A DNA stretch of 42,890 nucleotides, taken from Muribaculaceae bacterium. GTDB lineage: Bacteria > Bacteroidota > Bacteroidia > Bacteroidales > Muribaculaceae. Of the stretch, positions 24,564-35,465 are shown piece after piece; positions within the stretch are counted from its first letter, which is position 1; every line of letters begins with the position of its first letter. The stretch is from positions 1 to 42,890 of the forward strand of contig JAIDPA010000186.1 in assembly GCA_029062985.1 (NCBI GenBank), read 5' to 3'. A program made the position numbers and the translations under genes. The notes under the pieces are model-generated. The model did not search any database. It saw nothing but the letters and a program-made list of their open reading frames with translations, and was not told the DNA's origin.

Positions 24564-27500
24564 CTTTCGGTTTGACTGCTATGGAATCTTTGGTTGTGAC
24601 GGAAGCGTCGCTGTTGTGGGGCATTAAGAGCGAATCCGGTTTGTGGGAATCATCGGAGTTATTATTTTTTCTTCTTCCGAGTCGGAAGAGACGACGCAAG
24701 GTGGCAAGGCGTCTTTTCATTACGAAACCTACACCTGTCTCCGTAATCTCACCTTCCAGAATGCTTTCATAACCTGTATGACGGAACAACCGGGCATACA
24801 TGGTCAGAGAGTTTGTCTGCTTGAGTATATATTCAAACGATATGTCGCTTATAAGATTTTCGGAGAAGTTCTCATCTGCGGAGGCATCCGTAGAATAATT
24901 GCCGCCTACAGAAATCTTAAATCTATTGTTGAATAGAGATTTTGACATCTGATAGCTGTAGCTTGTGGTGCTTCCGGTCTCTCCGTTGACTGTCTTGTCA
25001 TACTGATTGACTCCGAAGCTCAGGTCAACTCCCTTCACGTGATTTGCCATCCAGTTGTTGAGCTGTGAGGTCAGCATTCCGTAGAGGGCGCCCTGAAGCA
25101 TGTCGCTGCTGGCTGTCTTCACTCCCTGTCCTGAATACTGCCCTGTCAGCAAAAGGTTTATGGCTGCCATACTTCTTTGGTCTGCACTCATCGACATTAG
25201 TTCGTTCTGAATGCTGAGGTCATCGTCTGTGCTTAAGTCAAATAGTATTTTTGGTGCCGACAGAGTGTTCCCGACTGACAGGTTTACAAGGAAATTCACA
25301 AGCCGCGAATTGCCGTTTTCAATCAGGTTGGTCTTTATCATATCGGTCGCATCAATATTCAGACGCGGGTTCATTATGTCTCCGCTCCATTGGACATAGC
25401 TTTCAGGATCGAATGTAAATTTCTTTTCACCCACCACCGGCACGGCATATTTGGCATAGCCGTTCCCTATGTTGAGCTGACCGTTGAGGCGCATGTCGCC
25501 CATGTAATTCTGGAAATAGTTGAGTGTCCCGGACGGAGAAATCTCAACTTTCCCGTTTCCTGTTGTAGCTGTTCCCGGAATATTTACCTCGACCTGTGTG
25601 CCCGGCTGAATGGTAAGCCCCGCTACAATTCTCATGGAAAGAGGGGAAACTACCGTATCTGCCGCTGCCATTTGTGTGGTGTCATTGAAATTGACAAATT
25701 TTACTACTCCGCTTGCATCCTGCTGGGTAAGTTCGACAGTGGTCTGCGGAACAGAGTAGGTGATGTCAGTAGTCGGAAGAATTGAAAGATTGGCATTGAC
25801 ATTCATGTGAGCCATCGGTCCTGTCACTCCGGCATTGAGATCAAGGAACAATTTGCCATAAATATCGCTATGGCTCTTTTTGTCATTTCCAATCAACTGG
25901 AAGTTGGAAGCATCCGCTCTCAGGTTAAACAGGATATTGCTGAAACTGCTGGCATCAACTGAACCGTCAATCACCAGAGGATTGGAATTTGCTGCCAGAA
26001 TATTAAATTTATTAAAGCGGACAACATTATCTGCTACCAATATCGAATCGTCCTCAAGTTTCAGGCGTGAGCCTATCATCGGGATATAGACTCCTACGGA
26101 ATCGCAGGCAATACTTCCGAAGAATTTGGGAGAATTGAAATTTCCTTTCATGTCAACTTCTCCATTGAGGAATCCTGATAAGCTTGCCACATCTTTTCCG
26201 AGGAAAGCATTCGCGACCTTAAGGGGGAAGCGGGTCATTTCAACACCTAATTTCTGAGCGGTGAGAGTCCCTGTAGAATCTGGAGCAAGACGCACTTTGG
26301 CTGTCAGGGCATCCGCCCCGTCTATTTTTAGAGTAGCCAGGGCTGCCGTTGAGCCGTCGTTGTTATGTCCCGCACGCAGACCAAGATCGAAATCTCCCAC
26401 CTGAATCTTATCGTAGGTGAAATTGGTTATCCCGATTGTTCCGTTGCCATAGAACCATTCCTGAGTGTAGCCTAAATTAAGATCTGCATTGACAGAAGCG
26501 GTTAACGGAGGAGCAAAGACAGACATCTTGAGGAAGTCCTGGATACGGATGTTATTGAGGGCAAGGTGGATTTCGTCATTACCGCCTTTTCCGGTCTGGG
26601 TCTTGAGATATATGCTGCTCTGGTTGCTTTCTGCTGAGAGGTCGGCAGAAATATGCTTGGAGAACATATTGAAATCAATATGGTTGTCTACGTTGAATTG
26701 CCAGGGCAGATAGGCGATGGTAGCCTTGAGCGGGGTGAAGTGGACTGACACGAGCGAATCTGTGAAAGCTCCTGTCATACCAAGACGGTAGCCGGTTTCT
26801 CCTTTCTGATTTTTCTGTGACAAAGAGAGGAGCAAACGGTTGGAACCGAGATAGCCGTTAAGATTTACATTGGCAAATTCCGAGATAGGATTATTGGCAC
26901 GGTTGCCCATGTGAAGCTGATAGTCGAGCAATGCGCCTCGCTGAAGTATGTTGAGTGACAACGTATCGGCTCGCATGCTTGTATTGGATATTTCGATTGC
27001 CCCTATGTCGGCACGTAAAAGAGAGTCGTTGGCAATTGAGCCGTGAATTGTGTCAAGACTCATTCCCATGGTGTTCATATACTTTCCTACAAGACCTTTG
27101 CCGGAGGCATTGATGTCAAGGGTGAAATGAGGAAGTGTCTTCTGAAGCATCTCAACATTCACATCGCGGCGGTCAATTTGCTTCATGACGGAATCGGTGG
27201 CAACCGTGAAAGAGTCCATGAGACGTTTAAGCCCGGACTCACTGTTGAATCTGACACTCGTCATAAGTGCGTCGATATTTGCCTGCACGTTGTCAATAGT
27301 GCTCCGGAAAGTAGCCGTAAGCTCTCCGGGCACTGCAAAATATTGATTCCCTGCTGTCCATTCAAGATTTTCAAGTCTTAGGTCGGCATCATAAAGCCAT
27401 TTGTCAGGACTTACACTTCCTTTAAGGAAAATTTCTCCCTTACCATGATTTTCGTCGGGGGAGAGACCGAGGGATTTTAAATCCAGTTCATCTATTTTGC

Positions 27501-29553
27501 TGACGAGATCGAACGTGTAATAATCCGGTGCGACTGTCCCTGATCCGTCAAGTCTGAGACGTGCCCCGGGATTTTGTGAGAGTGCGTTTACGGTGAAGGC
27601 TCCATTATGGAGTGTCACGTCTGCCACAATATCATGGAGAGTCTTCTTCTGATACACCAGAGATTTTAGATCCAGCTGAATGTCGGTCGCTGCGTGTGGT
27701 AAAGTCGGATTGAAGCCTGCTCCATTTGCCTTGATTGTGGCTGTCACTAATCCTACGCCTGCCGTGGGCATAAAGTGGGCGACGTTGAGGTTACGCAGGC
27801 TTACGTTGGCGTTATAGCTCTCGGCTGTCATGCTGACCTTACCGTCTGCGGCAACATCGCCGGCTGAGGTGAAAAGTGAGAAATCCGCGCCATACGTCTG
27901 ATTGCTGGCGGTCGCCTTACCTTTTATGGTGAGGGTCGGCATCTTGAACCCGGCATTCCCCATAAAACTGTCAATGATTGCAGGGTTGGTTACGCTTCCG
28001 TCAAACATCAGATTTGCCTGCAGCTTCTTGAAGTCGAGCGCGTTTGCGGCGCGTCCTTTGGCATTAAGTGAGAATACACCCGGAATGGCGACATCGAAAG
28101 TAGGGATTTCCACGTCGGAGAGTGTGCCGTCGGCTGCCAAAGCAAAGTTAATCGGACTTCTTTGTGGAAGATGGGAAGTATAGGTCCGCACATCCGGCAT
28201 GAAAGCCTCTATATCAGGAATACCGAGACTGCCTGAAACATTAGCCTTGAGTGGAGCTGAGGGCATAAGCTGCATAAGGGCAAAAGGTATGCCGGCTGTG
28301 GCTTGCACTGAAGAATATAGGGTCTTTATTTCCACACCTCTCAGACTTAGACCTGTGGAGTCGACACCGATTGTGCCTTCCCCTTCCGTGATGGCAAGTC
28401 CGCTGCGCTCTTTAGCAGTGATTCGCGTGATTGGCAATTCCACTGTTGAGGAGGCATTGTAGAAATCCCGTAGGGTGATATTGACATCATCAACCTGGAT
28501 ATATGAAGGATCAAAGCCCGGTAGAGGCTTGGCATCTTTTACTGCATATAGTGCTTTGAATCGGTCAAGCTCCACTGTGTCTCCCTTTATTATCATGGGA
28601 GCGGAAGGGGCAGCAGTGGAATCAGCAGCGGGTGCGGGATGTGAGGCTATATATTCCGGGGTAGGGGTGAGATAGATAACGTTTCCATCAGCCGCTCCGA
28701 GATATTTTGCCGTCACGAGGTTTTTCTCCAGATCAATCACTCCTTCCCTGAGCCTGAGGCTTCCTGCATGAAGAGTAAGGGTGTCAATGACGGGGAGCAT
28801 TCCCATCTCGAAATCAAAGTTATCAAGACGGAGGTCGTTAGCTTTGATGACGAAGGGGGTAGCTGTGGTGTCTTTCGGGGTCGGCTGCTGTTTCCATACA
28901 TTCATGTAGAGAGACAGATTGCCGTCTTTTAGGATGGCTTTATTCAGATTGATAGCTCCGGTCGCTATGTTTGCTGAACTTTTGTCGTCTACTTCAAGCA
29001 AGCCGGCTTTGATTTTCAGTATCATTGAGGAGTCGGGCGACACCATTCGGTAGCTTCCATCTAAGAGTTTAAGCTTATTTATGTCGACGTCAAGTTTAAA
29101 AAGAGGTTTCATCTTCACATCCACCAAAGCTTCTTTTGCATAGACCATTGTGTCTCCGGTAGCCTCTACTATCGTAACTCCTTTTAGAGAGACATCGAGA
29201 GGCCATTTAAGACGAAAGCTGTCGATGCTTATATCCATGCCGGTAGATTTTTTTACGATATTGCAGGCAATGTTCTTTACAAACGTCTGCACCGGAGGAA
29301 CGTAAAGCAACACGGGAATCATAAGCACTACGATCACCAGCCACATGATTGATTTTAGAGTTATGCGCAGCCATTTGGGACGGATAAGATGTCTCCTGGT
29401 CTTTTTTCCGTCCTTGGGTGGCATAGGAGATTGATCATTCTCCGAAGAAACGGTCTCTGCTTTCGAAGATGTTTCATCGTTTGATGGCAGGGTCGGCTCT
29501 TCTGCATTTGCGGTGAGCTCTTCCGGGCGTGGATCTTTGTCAGAATCGTTCAT
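24544..29553 (-). CDS. tamB: TamB-family AsmA-like envelope-spanning protein
   Basis: This 1669-aa protein is anchored in the inner membrane by one helix (about 69-88, LKSIMWLVIVVLMIPVLLYV) and spans the periplasm as a long beta-taco groove. The AsmA-like N-terminal region and many repeating beta segments lead to the conserved C-terminal TamB domain (DUF490) at about 1270-1600, including PRLNIDATDMIKTNL and LSIQNELMSMSADQRSMAAINLLLTG. The cytosolic N-terminus is Pro/Glu/Lys-rich. It works with TamL, encoded next with a 20-nt overlap. The gene follows vanZ after 30 nt, making it part of the rimP-infB transcriptional run. Confidence 0.95.
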   Translation of the reverse strand: MNDSDKDPRPEELTANAEEPTLPSNDETSSKAETVSSENDQSPMPPKDGKKTRRHLIRPKWLRITLKSIMWLVIVVLMIPVLLYVPPVQTFVKNIACNIVKKSTGMDISIDSFRLKWPLDVSLKGVTIVEATGDTMVYAKEALVDVKMKPLFKLDVDINKLKLLDGSYRMVSPDSSMILKIKAGLLEVDDKSSANIATGAINLNKAILKDGNLSLYMNVWKQQPTPKDTTATPFVIKANDLRLDNFDFEMGMLPVIDTLTLHAGSLRLREGVIDLEKNLVTAKYLGAADGNVIYLTPTPEYIASHPAPAADSTAAPSAPMIIKGDTVELDRFKALYAVKDAKPLPGFDPSYIQVDDVNITLRDFYNASSTVELPITRITAKERSGLAITEGEGTIGVDSTGLSLRGVEIKTLYSSVQATAGIPFALMQLMPSAPLKANVSGSLGIPDIEAFMPDVRTYTSHLPQRSPINFALAADGTLSDVEIPTFDVAIPGVFSLNAKGRAANALDFKKLQANLMFDGSVTNPAIIDSFMGNAGFKMPTLTIKGKATASNQTYGADFSLFTSAGDVAADGKVSMTAESYNANVSLRNLNVAHFMPTAGVGLVTATIKANGAGFNPTLPHAATDIQLDLKSLVYQKKTLHDIVADVTLHNGAFTVNALSQNPGARLRLDGSGTVAPDYYTFDLVSKIDELDLKSLGLSPDENHGKGEIFLKGSVSPDKWLYDADLRLENLEWTAGNQYFAVPGELTATFRSTIDNVQANIDALMTSVRFNSESGLKRLMDSFTVATDSVMKQIDRRDVNVEMLQKTLPHFTLDINASGKGLVGKYMNTMGMSLDTIHGSIANDSLLRADIGAIEISNTSMRADTLSLNILQRGALLDYQLHMGNRANNPISEFANVNLNGYLGSNRLLLSLSQKNQKGETGYRLGMTGAFTDSLVSVHFTPLKATIAYLPWQFNVDNHIDFNMFSKHISADLSAESNQSSIYLKTQTGKGGNDEIHLALNNIRIQDFLKMSVFAPPLTASVNADLNLGYTQEWFYGNGTIGITNFTYDKIQVGDFDLGLRAGHNNDGSTAALATLKIDGADALTAKVRLAPDSTGTLTAQKLGVEMTRFPLKVANAFLGKDVASLSGFLNGEVDMKGNFNSPKFFGSIACDSVGVYIPMIGSRLKLEDDSILVADNVVRFNKFNILAANSNPLVIDGSVDASSFSNILFNLRADASNFQLIGNDKKSHSDIYGKLFLDLNAGVTGPMAHMNVNANLSILPTTDITYSVPQTTVELTQQDASGVVKFVNFNDTTQMAAADTVVSPLSMRIVAGLTIQPGTQVEVNIPGTATTGNGKVEISPSGTLNYFQNYMGDMRLNGQLNIGNGYAKYAVPVVGEKKFTFDPESYVQWSGDIMNPRLNIDATDMIKTNLIENGNSRLVNFLVNLSVGNTLSAPKILFDLSTDDDLSIQNELMSMSADQRSMAAINLLLTGQYSGQGVKTASSDMLQGALYGMLTSQLNNWMANHVKGVDLSFGVNQYDKTVNGETGSTTSYSYQMSKSLFNNRFKISVGGNYSTDASADENFSENLISDISFEYILKQTNSLTMYARLFRHTGYESILEGEITETGVGFVMKRRLATLRRLFRLGRRKNNNSDDSHKPDSLLMPHNSDASVTTKDSIAVKPKDDDTDK

Positions 29554-29583
29554 CAGGATGTAGTGTTTATGATTGTGGAGTCA

Positions 29584-30024
29584 TTAATTGTCTTTATGTA
29601 GGTCTCTCAGAAAGGGGTTCATCAGCAATAGCCAGCCGTTGCCGGTAAGCAATGCGCCTGCAAAATCGGCTATCATGTCGGAGTATTCAAATCCTCTGCC
29701 GAGTGCCATCTTCAATTGTAAAACTTCAATAAGGCATCCGATAGCCGTTGAAACTGCCACGGCAAACATTACAGGAGGAATCGACACTGGAAGCCAGTCT
29801 CTTTTTCGTGTTCGGTCAAGAAGGATCATGGCGGTCAGAAAACCAAACATCAGTGCATGAGCCACTTTATCTGCTCCCGGAAACAGTCTGGGAGAGTTGT
29901 CTCCCAGAGGATCAGGACTGAGCGTCAGCCATAATATGATTAGCAGCGACACAACAGAAAAAATGCCTCCCGGGAGATGGGAAAGTTTACGGGTTATAGT
30001 GTAAACGCGGTGAGGGGCTGGCAT
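29584..30024 (-). CDS. VanZ-like family membrane protein
   Basis: This 146-aa protein has four hydrophobic segments (about 18-36, 52-68, 78-98 and 118-136). It has the VanZ-like pattern SPDPLGDNSPRLFPGADKVAHALMFGFLTA, then ATAIGCLIEVLQLKMALGRGFEYSDMIADFAGA, with the family's conserved D-K-x2-H and E-x2-Q residues. The function of chromosomal VanZ-like proteins is not settled. It lies between nudC (14-nt gap) and tamB (30-nt gap). Confidence 0.85.
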   Translation of the reverse strand: MPAPHRVYTITRKLSHLPGGIFSVVSLLIILWLTLSPDPLGDNSPRLFPGADKVAHALMFGFLTAMILLDRTRKRDWLPVSIPPVMFAVAVSTAIGCLIEVLQLKMALGRGFEYSDMIADFAGALLTGNGWLLLMNPFLRDLHKDN

Positions 30025-30038
30025 ATTTTATGAAAATA

Positions 30039-30800
30039 TTAAGAATTGGAATTAAACTTTCCTGCTCGCCATTCCTCTATTATGACACGTGAAAGAGAGG
30101 GCATAGTCGGCAGCACCGGCATAGCATCAGGACAAAAAAATCCGCCTGCCGTAATTTCTCCGTCAGCAAACTTTAATTCTCCTCCTGAATAACGGGCAGT
30201 GAATCCCATCATGAGCTGGAAGGGGAAGGGCCATGCCTGGCTCCCGAAATATTTCACGTCGCTGACGTCAAGATTGGTCTCTTCTTTTATTTCTCTTCTG
30301 ACACACTCCTCAAGACTTTCACCTGTCTCCACATATCCTGCCACTAAAGTGAGCACGTCAGGATTTTTTAAAGTGTGGGCATGGACAAGTAATGCCTCAC
30401 TCCCTTTCAGCACGAGAACGACAATAGCCGGATTCAGACGGGGAAAATATTCTCTCCCGCAACGCGGACAGCATTTGCTTATCTGAGAAGCACGCTGAAG
30501 CTTTTCTCCATCCCGGCTGCAGAATTTCTCGCTTTCACTCCAGTTGACAAGTTCGGCTCCTTTAGTTGCAGCAGTATATTTTTCGGGAGGGAGTATCTCC
30601 CATGATTCCCTAAGCCCGTAGACGATACTTCCCTCCGGCAAGTCAGTGACTTCGGAAAGATTTGCTGCCACATAATTTTGGAAATCAAAAGTTTCGATAT
30701 CCGGAGAAAGAGCAATCTCTTCAGATGTCGGAAGCCGGAGCTTCCCGTTGTCATTCATCAGCAATATTTTGGAATTGCCTGTGATAAGAAGTTCTTTCAT
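30039..30800 (-). CDS. nudC: NudC-type NAD(+) diphosphatase / NAD-decapping Nudix hydrolase
   Basis: This 253-aa protein would cleave NAD(H) to NMN(H) and AMP and may remove NAD caps from RNA. ATG at 30800 is chosen because it overlaps the folK stop by 4 nt (ATGA) and gives the family length; the longer frame to 30878 has no homologous N-terminus. The Nudix box is G155-Y-V-E-T-G-E161-x7-R169-E-I-K-E-E174. The NudC signature reads S187-Q-A-W-P-F-P193 rather than SQPWPFP. The zinc ribbon has Cys94, Cys111 and Cys114, but the fourth position is Asp97 (CSRD) instead of Cys; a neighbouring Cys110 could substitute. Confidence 0.88.
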   Translation of the reverse strand: MKELLITGNSKILLMNDNGKLRLPTSEEIALSPDIETFDFQNYVAANLSEVTDLPEGSIVYGLRESWEILPPEKYTAATKGAELVNWSESEKFCSRDGEKLQRASQISKCCPRCGREYFPRLNPAIVVLVLKGSEALLVHAHTLKNPDVLTLVAGYVETGESLEECVRREIKEETNLDVSDVKYFGSQAWPFPFQLMMGFTARYSGGELKFADGEITAGGFFCPDAMPVLPTMPSLSRVIIEEWRAGKFNSNS

Positions 30801-31285
30801 GTCGATTGTGTTTTTTGCCCTTCCTGAAGTTCTATCAGCATTTGCAGGGGTGATTTCCCTGTAAGGGGATGTATCCATCCGGGTGCTATCTCATTCAGGG
30901 GCTCCAGAAAGAAACTACGCTCTGAAAGCCGGGGATGAGGAACTGTCAGCTCCGGAGTATTGATAACCTCATTATCGATTGCCACTATGTCAATATCTAT
31001 CACTCTGTCGGCATATCCTCCTTCGGGTGTGCGGTGGGAGGCTGGAGAAATTGAATTCTCAATTTCCCGTACAGCCTTGAGAATCTGATATGGCTCGTCA
31101 TCTGAATGGAAAGCCATCGCAATGTTCAGAAAAGAATGGGTGGAATCAAACCCCCATGGGGCTGACTCCACCGCATGACTAAGTTCAAAATATCCGAATC
31201 TTTCCTCAAGCGCACGCACCGCACGGCTCAGATTGAGACGACGGTCGCCGAGATTGCTCCCGATATTTACTATCACGAAAGACAT
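30797..31285 (-). CDS. folK: 2-amino-4-hydroxy-6-hydroxymethyldihydropteridine diphosphokinase
   Basis: This is HPPK, which transfers pyrophosphate from ATP to hydroxymethyldihydropterin in folate synthesis. At 162 aa it has the usual length. It has VNIGSNLGDRRLNL (8-21), the catalytic metal-binding block RVIDIDIVAIDN and the PHPRLSERSFFLEPLNEIAP segment. It starts at the infB stop (1-nt overlap, TGATG) and overlaps nudC by 4 nt, so the three are translationally coupled. Confidence 0.96.
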   Translation of the reverse strand: MSFVIVNIGSNLGDRRLNLSRAVRALEERFGYFELSHAVESAPWGFDSTHSFLNIAMAFHSDDEPYQILKAVREIENSISPASHRTPEGGYADRVIDIDIVAIDNEVINTPELTVPHPRLSERSFFLEPLNEIAPGWIHPLTGKSPLQMLIELQEGQKTQST

Positions 31286-34158
31286 CAGAGAGATTTCTTC
31301 ACTTCAACTTCTTCGTATGCTTCGATCATATCGCCTTCGCGAATGTCGTTATAGCCTTGCACGGAAAGACCGCAGTCATAGCCTGACACGACTTCCTTGG
31401 CGTCATCCTTGAATCGTTTGAGCGATCCAAGCTCGCCGGTGTAAATAACGATACCGTCGCGGATGACACGCACTTTGCTCGTGCGTTTGATTTTGCCATC
31501 ACGCACGATAGCTCCTGCAATTGTTCCGACCTTGGAAATGTGATATGTCTGAAGCACTTCTGCCGTACCGGTGATTTCTTCCTTGATTTCCGGCGAAAGA
31601 AGACCTTCCATGGCGTCTTTGACTTCTTCAATGGCTTTGTAAATGACAGAATAAAGACGGATTTCAACACCTTCTTTCTCTGCTTCTTTACGCGCTGCTC
31701 CGGAAGGACGCACCTGGAAGCCGATGATGATGGCATCTGATGCTGCTGCCAGAGTCACATCGCTTTCGGAGATGGCACCTACACCCTTATGAAGCACGTT
31801 GACCTGTATCTCCGGAGTAGAGAGCTTGATGAGAGAGTCGGAAAGTGCTTCCACAGAACCGTCAACGTCACCTTTGACAACGAGGTTAAGCTCGTGGAAG
31901 TCGTTGAGGGCACGACGGCGTCCGAGCTCTTCAAGACCGGGACGTTTCTTGGTGCGGAGTCCGAGCTCACGCTGAAGCTGCTCGCGCTTGGCGGCTATCT
32001 CGCGCGCCTCCTGTTCTGTCTCAAGGACGTTGAAGGTGTCGCCTGCTGTCGGCGCTCCATTCATGCCCAGAATAAGAACCGGTGTGGAGGGCCCGGCTTC
32101 TGTTATGCGCTGATTGCGCTCATTGAACATTGCCTTTATCTTGCCATAATGTGTGCCGGCAAGAATAACGTCGCCCACTTTAAGCGTACCGTTCTGAACA
32201 AGCACAGTAGCAACATACCCACGTCCTTTGTCAAGACTTGACTCAATTACGGAGCCAATGGCAAGACGGTCGGGATTAGCTTTAAGGTCAAGCATCTCTG
32301 CTTCAAGCAAGACTTTTTCCATAAGCTCATCAACCCCGATACCTTTCTTTGCCGAAATGTCCTGGCTCTGATATTTACCTCCCCATTCCTCGACAAGGTA
32401 GTTCATATTGGCAAGCTGTTCCTTGATTTTGTCAGGATTTGCTGTCGGCTTATCTATCTTGTTGATAGCGAACACCATCGGCACGCCGGCTGCTGAGGCA
32501 TGGTTGATTGCCTCAATGGTCTGGGGCATGACGTCATCGTCAGCTGCCACAATGATGATGGCAAGGTCCGTAACTTTAGCTCCGCGGGCACGCATAGCCG
32601 TAAATGCTTCGTGACCCGGAGTGTCAAGGAAGGTGATGCGGCGCCCGTCAGCCAGTTTTACGTTGTAGGCGCCTATATGCTGGGTGATACCTCCGGCTTC
32701 TCCGGCGATTACATTGGCATTACGGATGTAGTCAAGCAGTGAGGTCTTACCATGGTCAACGTGACCCATGACTGTGACAATTGGAGGACGAGGAATGAGA
32801 TCTTCTTCGTTGTCTTCTTCCGGAGCAATAGCTTCTGTCACGTCAGCGCTCACGTATTCTGTAGTGAAACCGAATTCTTCAGCCACGATGTTGATAGTCT
32901 CTGCATCAAGACGCTGATTGATTGAGACCATCACGCCGATATTCATACATGTCGCTATGACATTGTTGACAGGCACCTCCATAAGGTTTGCCAAGTCGTT
33001 TGCTGTCACAAACTCTGTCAGCTGGATGACCTTGCTTTCTGCTTCTTCCCGACGCTGGTTTTCAAGCTCACGGTTATGAATGGCTTCTTTCTTTTCCTTA
33101 CGCCATTTCACACCCTTTTTAGGAGCCTTGTTTGTGAGACGTGCCAGAGTTTCCTTAACTTGTTTCTGAACGTCTTCCTGGCTGGTCTCCTGCTTTTGCT
33201 TATGATCGTTCTTACGGTTCTTCTGGTTGCCGTCGTTCTTACGGTCATTGCGTTTTCCCTGACCGCCTCCTTGTTGACCTGCCTGGTTTTGTTTCCCTTC
33301 GGAATTTTTCTTTTTATTATTGCGTTCAGAGCCGAAACCGGGCTGTGAGGCAGCCTTTTCAATGTCTATTTTCTCCTTACCAATGCGTTTGCGTTTCTTG
33401 CGGTCGGAGGTGGCTTCTGACGCATTTGCAGCGTTTCCGCCCTGACGGTTTTTATCTCCTTTACGTCGGTCGTCTTTCCCTCTTTTCTTTGGGCGGGTGC
33501 TTTGATTGAGCGAAGAGAGGTCGATTTTACCCAACACCTTTAGCTCCGGCTGGGCAGCAGGAGCATTGAGACGGAAAACATTGCCGGCGCCCCCTTCCGT
33601 TTCTGCCGAGACTTCCTCTTTGGGCGGCTCAACCGGTTCGGGAGCCGGTTTCTTTTTCTCCGGAGCTACAGCTTTTGGCTGTGCGGGAGTCTGGGGAGTA
33701 TCCTGTTTCACTACCTTTTTCTGCACATTTTCTTTCTGCACAGTAGTCTGCTCCGCCTTTGGAGCGGGGGCAGGTTTTTGTGGGGCTTGTGTGGCAGCCT
33801 GTTTCTGTTGGGGCTGCGCAGCCGGACGCTGACCTCTGTTGCCGTTACGCTTAGCGGCATCAAGGTCTATCTTCCCAAGCACTTTTAAACCGGGAGCCGG
33901 TGCCGTCTCTGTCTGCTGTTCGGGACGGCGCTCGTTTTTCTCTTTCTTGGCATCCTTTCGCTTCTGAATGTTGCCGTCCACTTTCTGTTTGTCGGCTTTG
34001 TCGTTGCTGAATTCGCTCATCAGTAGTGACACAGCACTGTCGTCAACCCTGGCATTAGGATTATTCTCGACTTCAATGTTGTGTTTTCGGAGGAAGTCGA
34101 CAACTGTACCTACTCCGACATTGAGATCTTTTGCTACTTTGCTGATTTTTGTGCGCAT
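31285..34158 (-). CDS. infB: Translation initiation factor IF-2
   Basis: This GTPase brings initiator tRNA to the 30S subunit and promotes subunit joining. At 957 aa it has the N-terminal IF2_N helices (1-50). A long low-complexity region at about 60-370 is rich in Gln/Ala/Pro/Lys and contains two similar LKVLGKIDL motifs. The second IF2_N-like domain lies at about 380-440. The G domain starts near residue 460 ([34 protein letters not shown]), and domains II, III and IV complete the protein. It follows nusA after 55 nt. Confidence 0.98.
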   Translation of the reverse strand: MRTKISKVAKDLNVGVGTVVDFLRKHNIEVENNPNARVDDSAVSLLMSEFSNDKADKQKVDGNIQKRKDAKKEKNERRPEQQTETAPAPGLKVLGKIDLDAAKRNGNRGQRPAAQPQQKQAATQAPQKPAPAPKAEQTTVQKENVQKKVVKQDTPQTPAQPKAVAPEKKKPAPEPVEPPKEEVSAETEGGAGNVFRLNAPAAQPELKVLGKIDLSSLNQSTRPKKRGKDDRRKGDKNRQGGNAANASEATSDRKKRKRIGKEKIDIEKAASQPGFGSERNNKKKNSEGKQNQAGQQGGGQGKRNDRKNDGNQKNRKNDHKQKQETSQEDVQKQVKETLARLTNKAPKKGVKWRKEKKEAIHNRELENQRREEAESKVIQLTEFVTANDLANLMEVPVNNVIATCMNIGVMVSINQRLDAETINIVAEEFGFTTEYVSADVTEAIAPEEDNEEDLIPRPPIVTVMGHVDHGKTSLLDYIRNANVIAGEAGGITQHIGAYNVKLADGRRITFLDTPGHEAFTAMRARGAKVTDLAIIIVAADDDVMPQTIEAINHASAAGVPMVFAINKIDKPTANPDKIKEQLANMNYLVEEWGGKYQSQDISAKKGIGVDELMEKVLLEAEMLDLKANPDRLAIGSVIESSLDKGRGYVATVLVQNGTLKVGDVILAGTHYGKIKAMFNERNQRITEAGPSTPVLILGMNGAPTAGDTFNVLETEQEAREIAAKREQLQRELGLRTKKRPGLEELGRRRALNDFHELNLVVKGDVDGSVEALSDSLIKLSTPEIQVNVLHKGVGAISESDVTLAAASDAIIIGFQVRPSGAARKEAEKEGVEIRLYSVIYKAIEEVKDAMEGLLSPEIKEEITGTAEVLQTYHISKVGTIAGAIVRDGKIKRTSKVRVIRDGIVIYTGELGSLKRFKDDAKEVVSGYDCGLSVQGYNDIREGDMIEAYEEVEVKKSL

Positions 34159-34213
34159 ATATAAGGTAAAGGATTGTTTTCTTTTATTTGGTTAAGGAGA
34201 GAGGCAGGAGACA

Positions 34214-35461
34214 TCAGTCTTCAAATTCTGCCCGGATGATGTCGAGCACCTGTTGCACCGTATCATCCTCAAGATCTGCCTGCTCCAGTTTCTCGGGAGT
34301 GGCATTGAGCACTGCCTTGGCTGTTCCGAGTCCTATATTTTTGAGCTGTTCGATTACCCAGCCGTCGATTTCATCGCGGAATTCATCAAGATAGATATCC
34401 TCTTCTCCTTCTTCAATATCGCGGTAGACGTCAATCGTATATCCGGTAAGCATTGTTGCCAGTTTGATATTGAGTCCGCCCTTGCCTATGGCGAGTGATA
34501 CTTCCTCAGGATGAAGGAATACTTCCGCCTTTTTCTCTTCTTCGTTGAGACGGATCGAAGAGATGCTTGCCGGACTTAATGCTCGCTGAATGAACAGCTG
34601 CGGATTGGCGGTATAGGAAATAACGTCAATGTTTTCATTTCGCAGCTCTCTGACGATGCCATGTATGCGGCTCCCCTTGATACCTACACAAGCTCCTACC
34701 GGATCAATGCGGTCATCATAGCTTTCTACTGCTATCTTGGCACGCTCGCCGGGGATTCTGGCTACTGAGCGGATGGTGATAAGTCCGTCATGAATCTCAG
34801 GCACTTCCTGCTCGAAAAGACGGCGCAGGAAGCGTTCGTCAGTGCGGGAGACAATAACTTTGGGATTGTTGTTGTTATTGTCAACACGCTTAACGACTGC
34901 CCTCACAGTGTCGCCCTTATGGAAGGAATCGCTCGGTATCTGCTGGTCTTTCGGCATAATCAGCTCATTCTGGTCTTCATCTATAAGGAGAGCTTCACGC
35001 TTCCATACCTGATGTACTTCTCCGGTGATGATTTCCCCCTCCAGATTCTTGAATTTTGAGGAAATTGCCTCTTTCTGAAGGTCCAGAATTTTAGACTGTA
35101 AGGTTTGGCGTAGGGTCAGGATAGCACGGCGCCCGAATTTCTCAAAAAATATCTGCTTTGACACTTCTTCCCCGATTTCACATTCAGGGTCAATTTCACG
35201 AGCTTCGGAAAGACTGATTTCCATGTCTTTATTGCTTACCTCACCGTCGGCAACGACCTTGAGGTTCTGATAAATCTCACAGTCGCCTTTGTCAGGATTC
35301 ATAATGACATCGAAGTTCTCATCTGACCCGAACATCTTCGTGAGGACATTCCGGAAAGATTCTTCGAGCACACTTATCATTGTGGTCTTGTCGATATTCT
35401 TGAGCTCCTTGAACTCTGCAAACCGGTCTACCATATTGACCGTCTCTGCTTTTTTTGCCAT
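34214..35461 (-). CDS. nusA: Transcription termination/antitermination factor NusA
   Basis: This RNA polymerase-associated pausing, termination and antitermination factor is 415 aa, the short form. An N-terminal RNAP-binding domain (1-130) leads to an S1 domain (about 135-200, GEIITGEVHQVWKREALL) and two KH domains (about 205-350, PVGACVGIKGSRIHGIVRELRNENIDV and VSLAIGKGGLNIKLATMLTGYTIDV). An acidic C-terminal segment follows. It begins 4 nt after rimP, as in most bacteria. Confidence 0.98.
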   Translation of the reverse strand: MAKKAETVNMVDRFAEFKELKNIDKTTMISVLEESFRNVLTKMFGSDENFDVIMNPDKGDCEIYQNLKVVADGEVSNKDMEISLSEAREIDPECEIGEEVSKQIFFEKFGRRAILTLRQTLQSKILDLQKEAISSKFKNLEGEIITGEVHQVWKREALLIDEDQNELIMPKDQQIPSDSFHKGDTVRAVVKRVDNNNNNPKVIVSRTDERFLRRLFEQEVPEIHDGLITIRSVARIPGERAKIAVESYDDRIDPVGACVGIKGSRIHGIVRELRNENIDVISYTANPQLFIQRALSPASISSIRLNEEEKKAEVFLHPEEVSLAIGKGGLNIKLATMLTGYTIDVYRDIEEGEEDIYLDEFRDEIDGWVIEQLKNIGLGTAKAVLNATPEKLEQADLEDDTVQQVLDIIRAEFED

Positions 35462-35465
35462 GACT

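Noticed and set aside
30800-30878. Longer N-terminus for NudC starting at 30878
   Set aside because: It lies wholly inside folK and adds residues with no family match. The ATG at 30800 overlaps the folK stop in the usual ATGA form.
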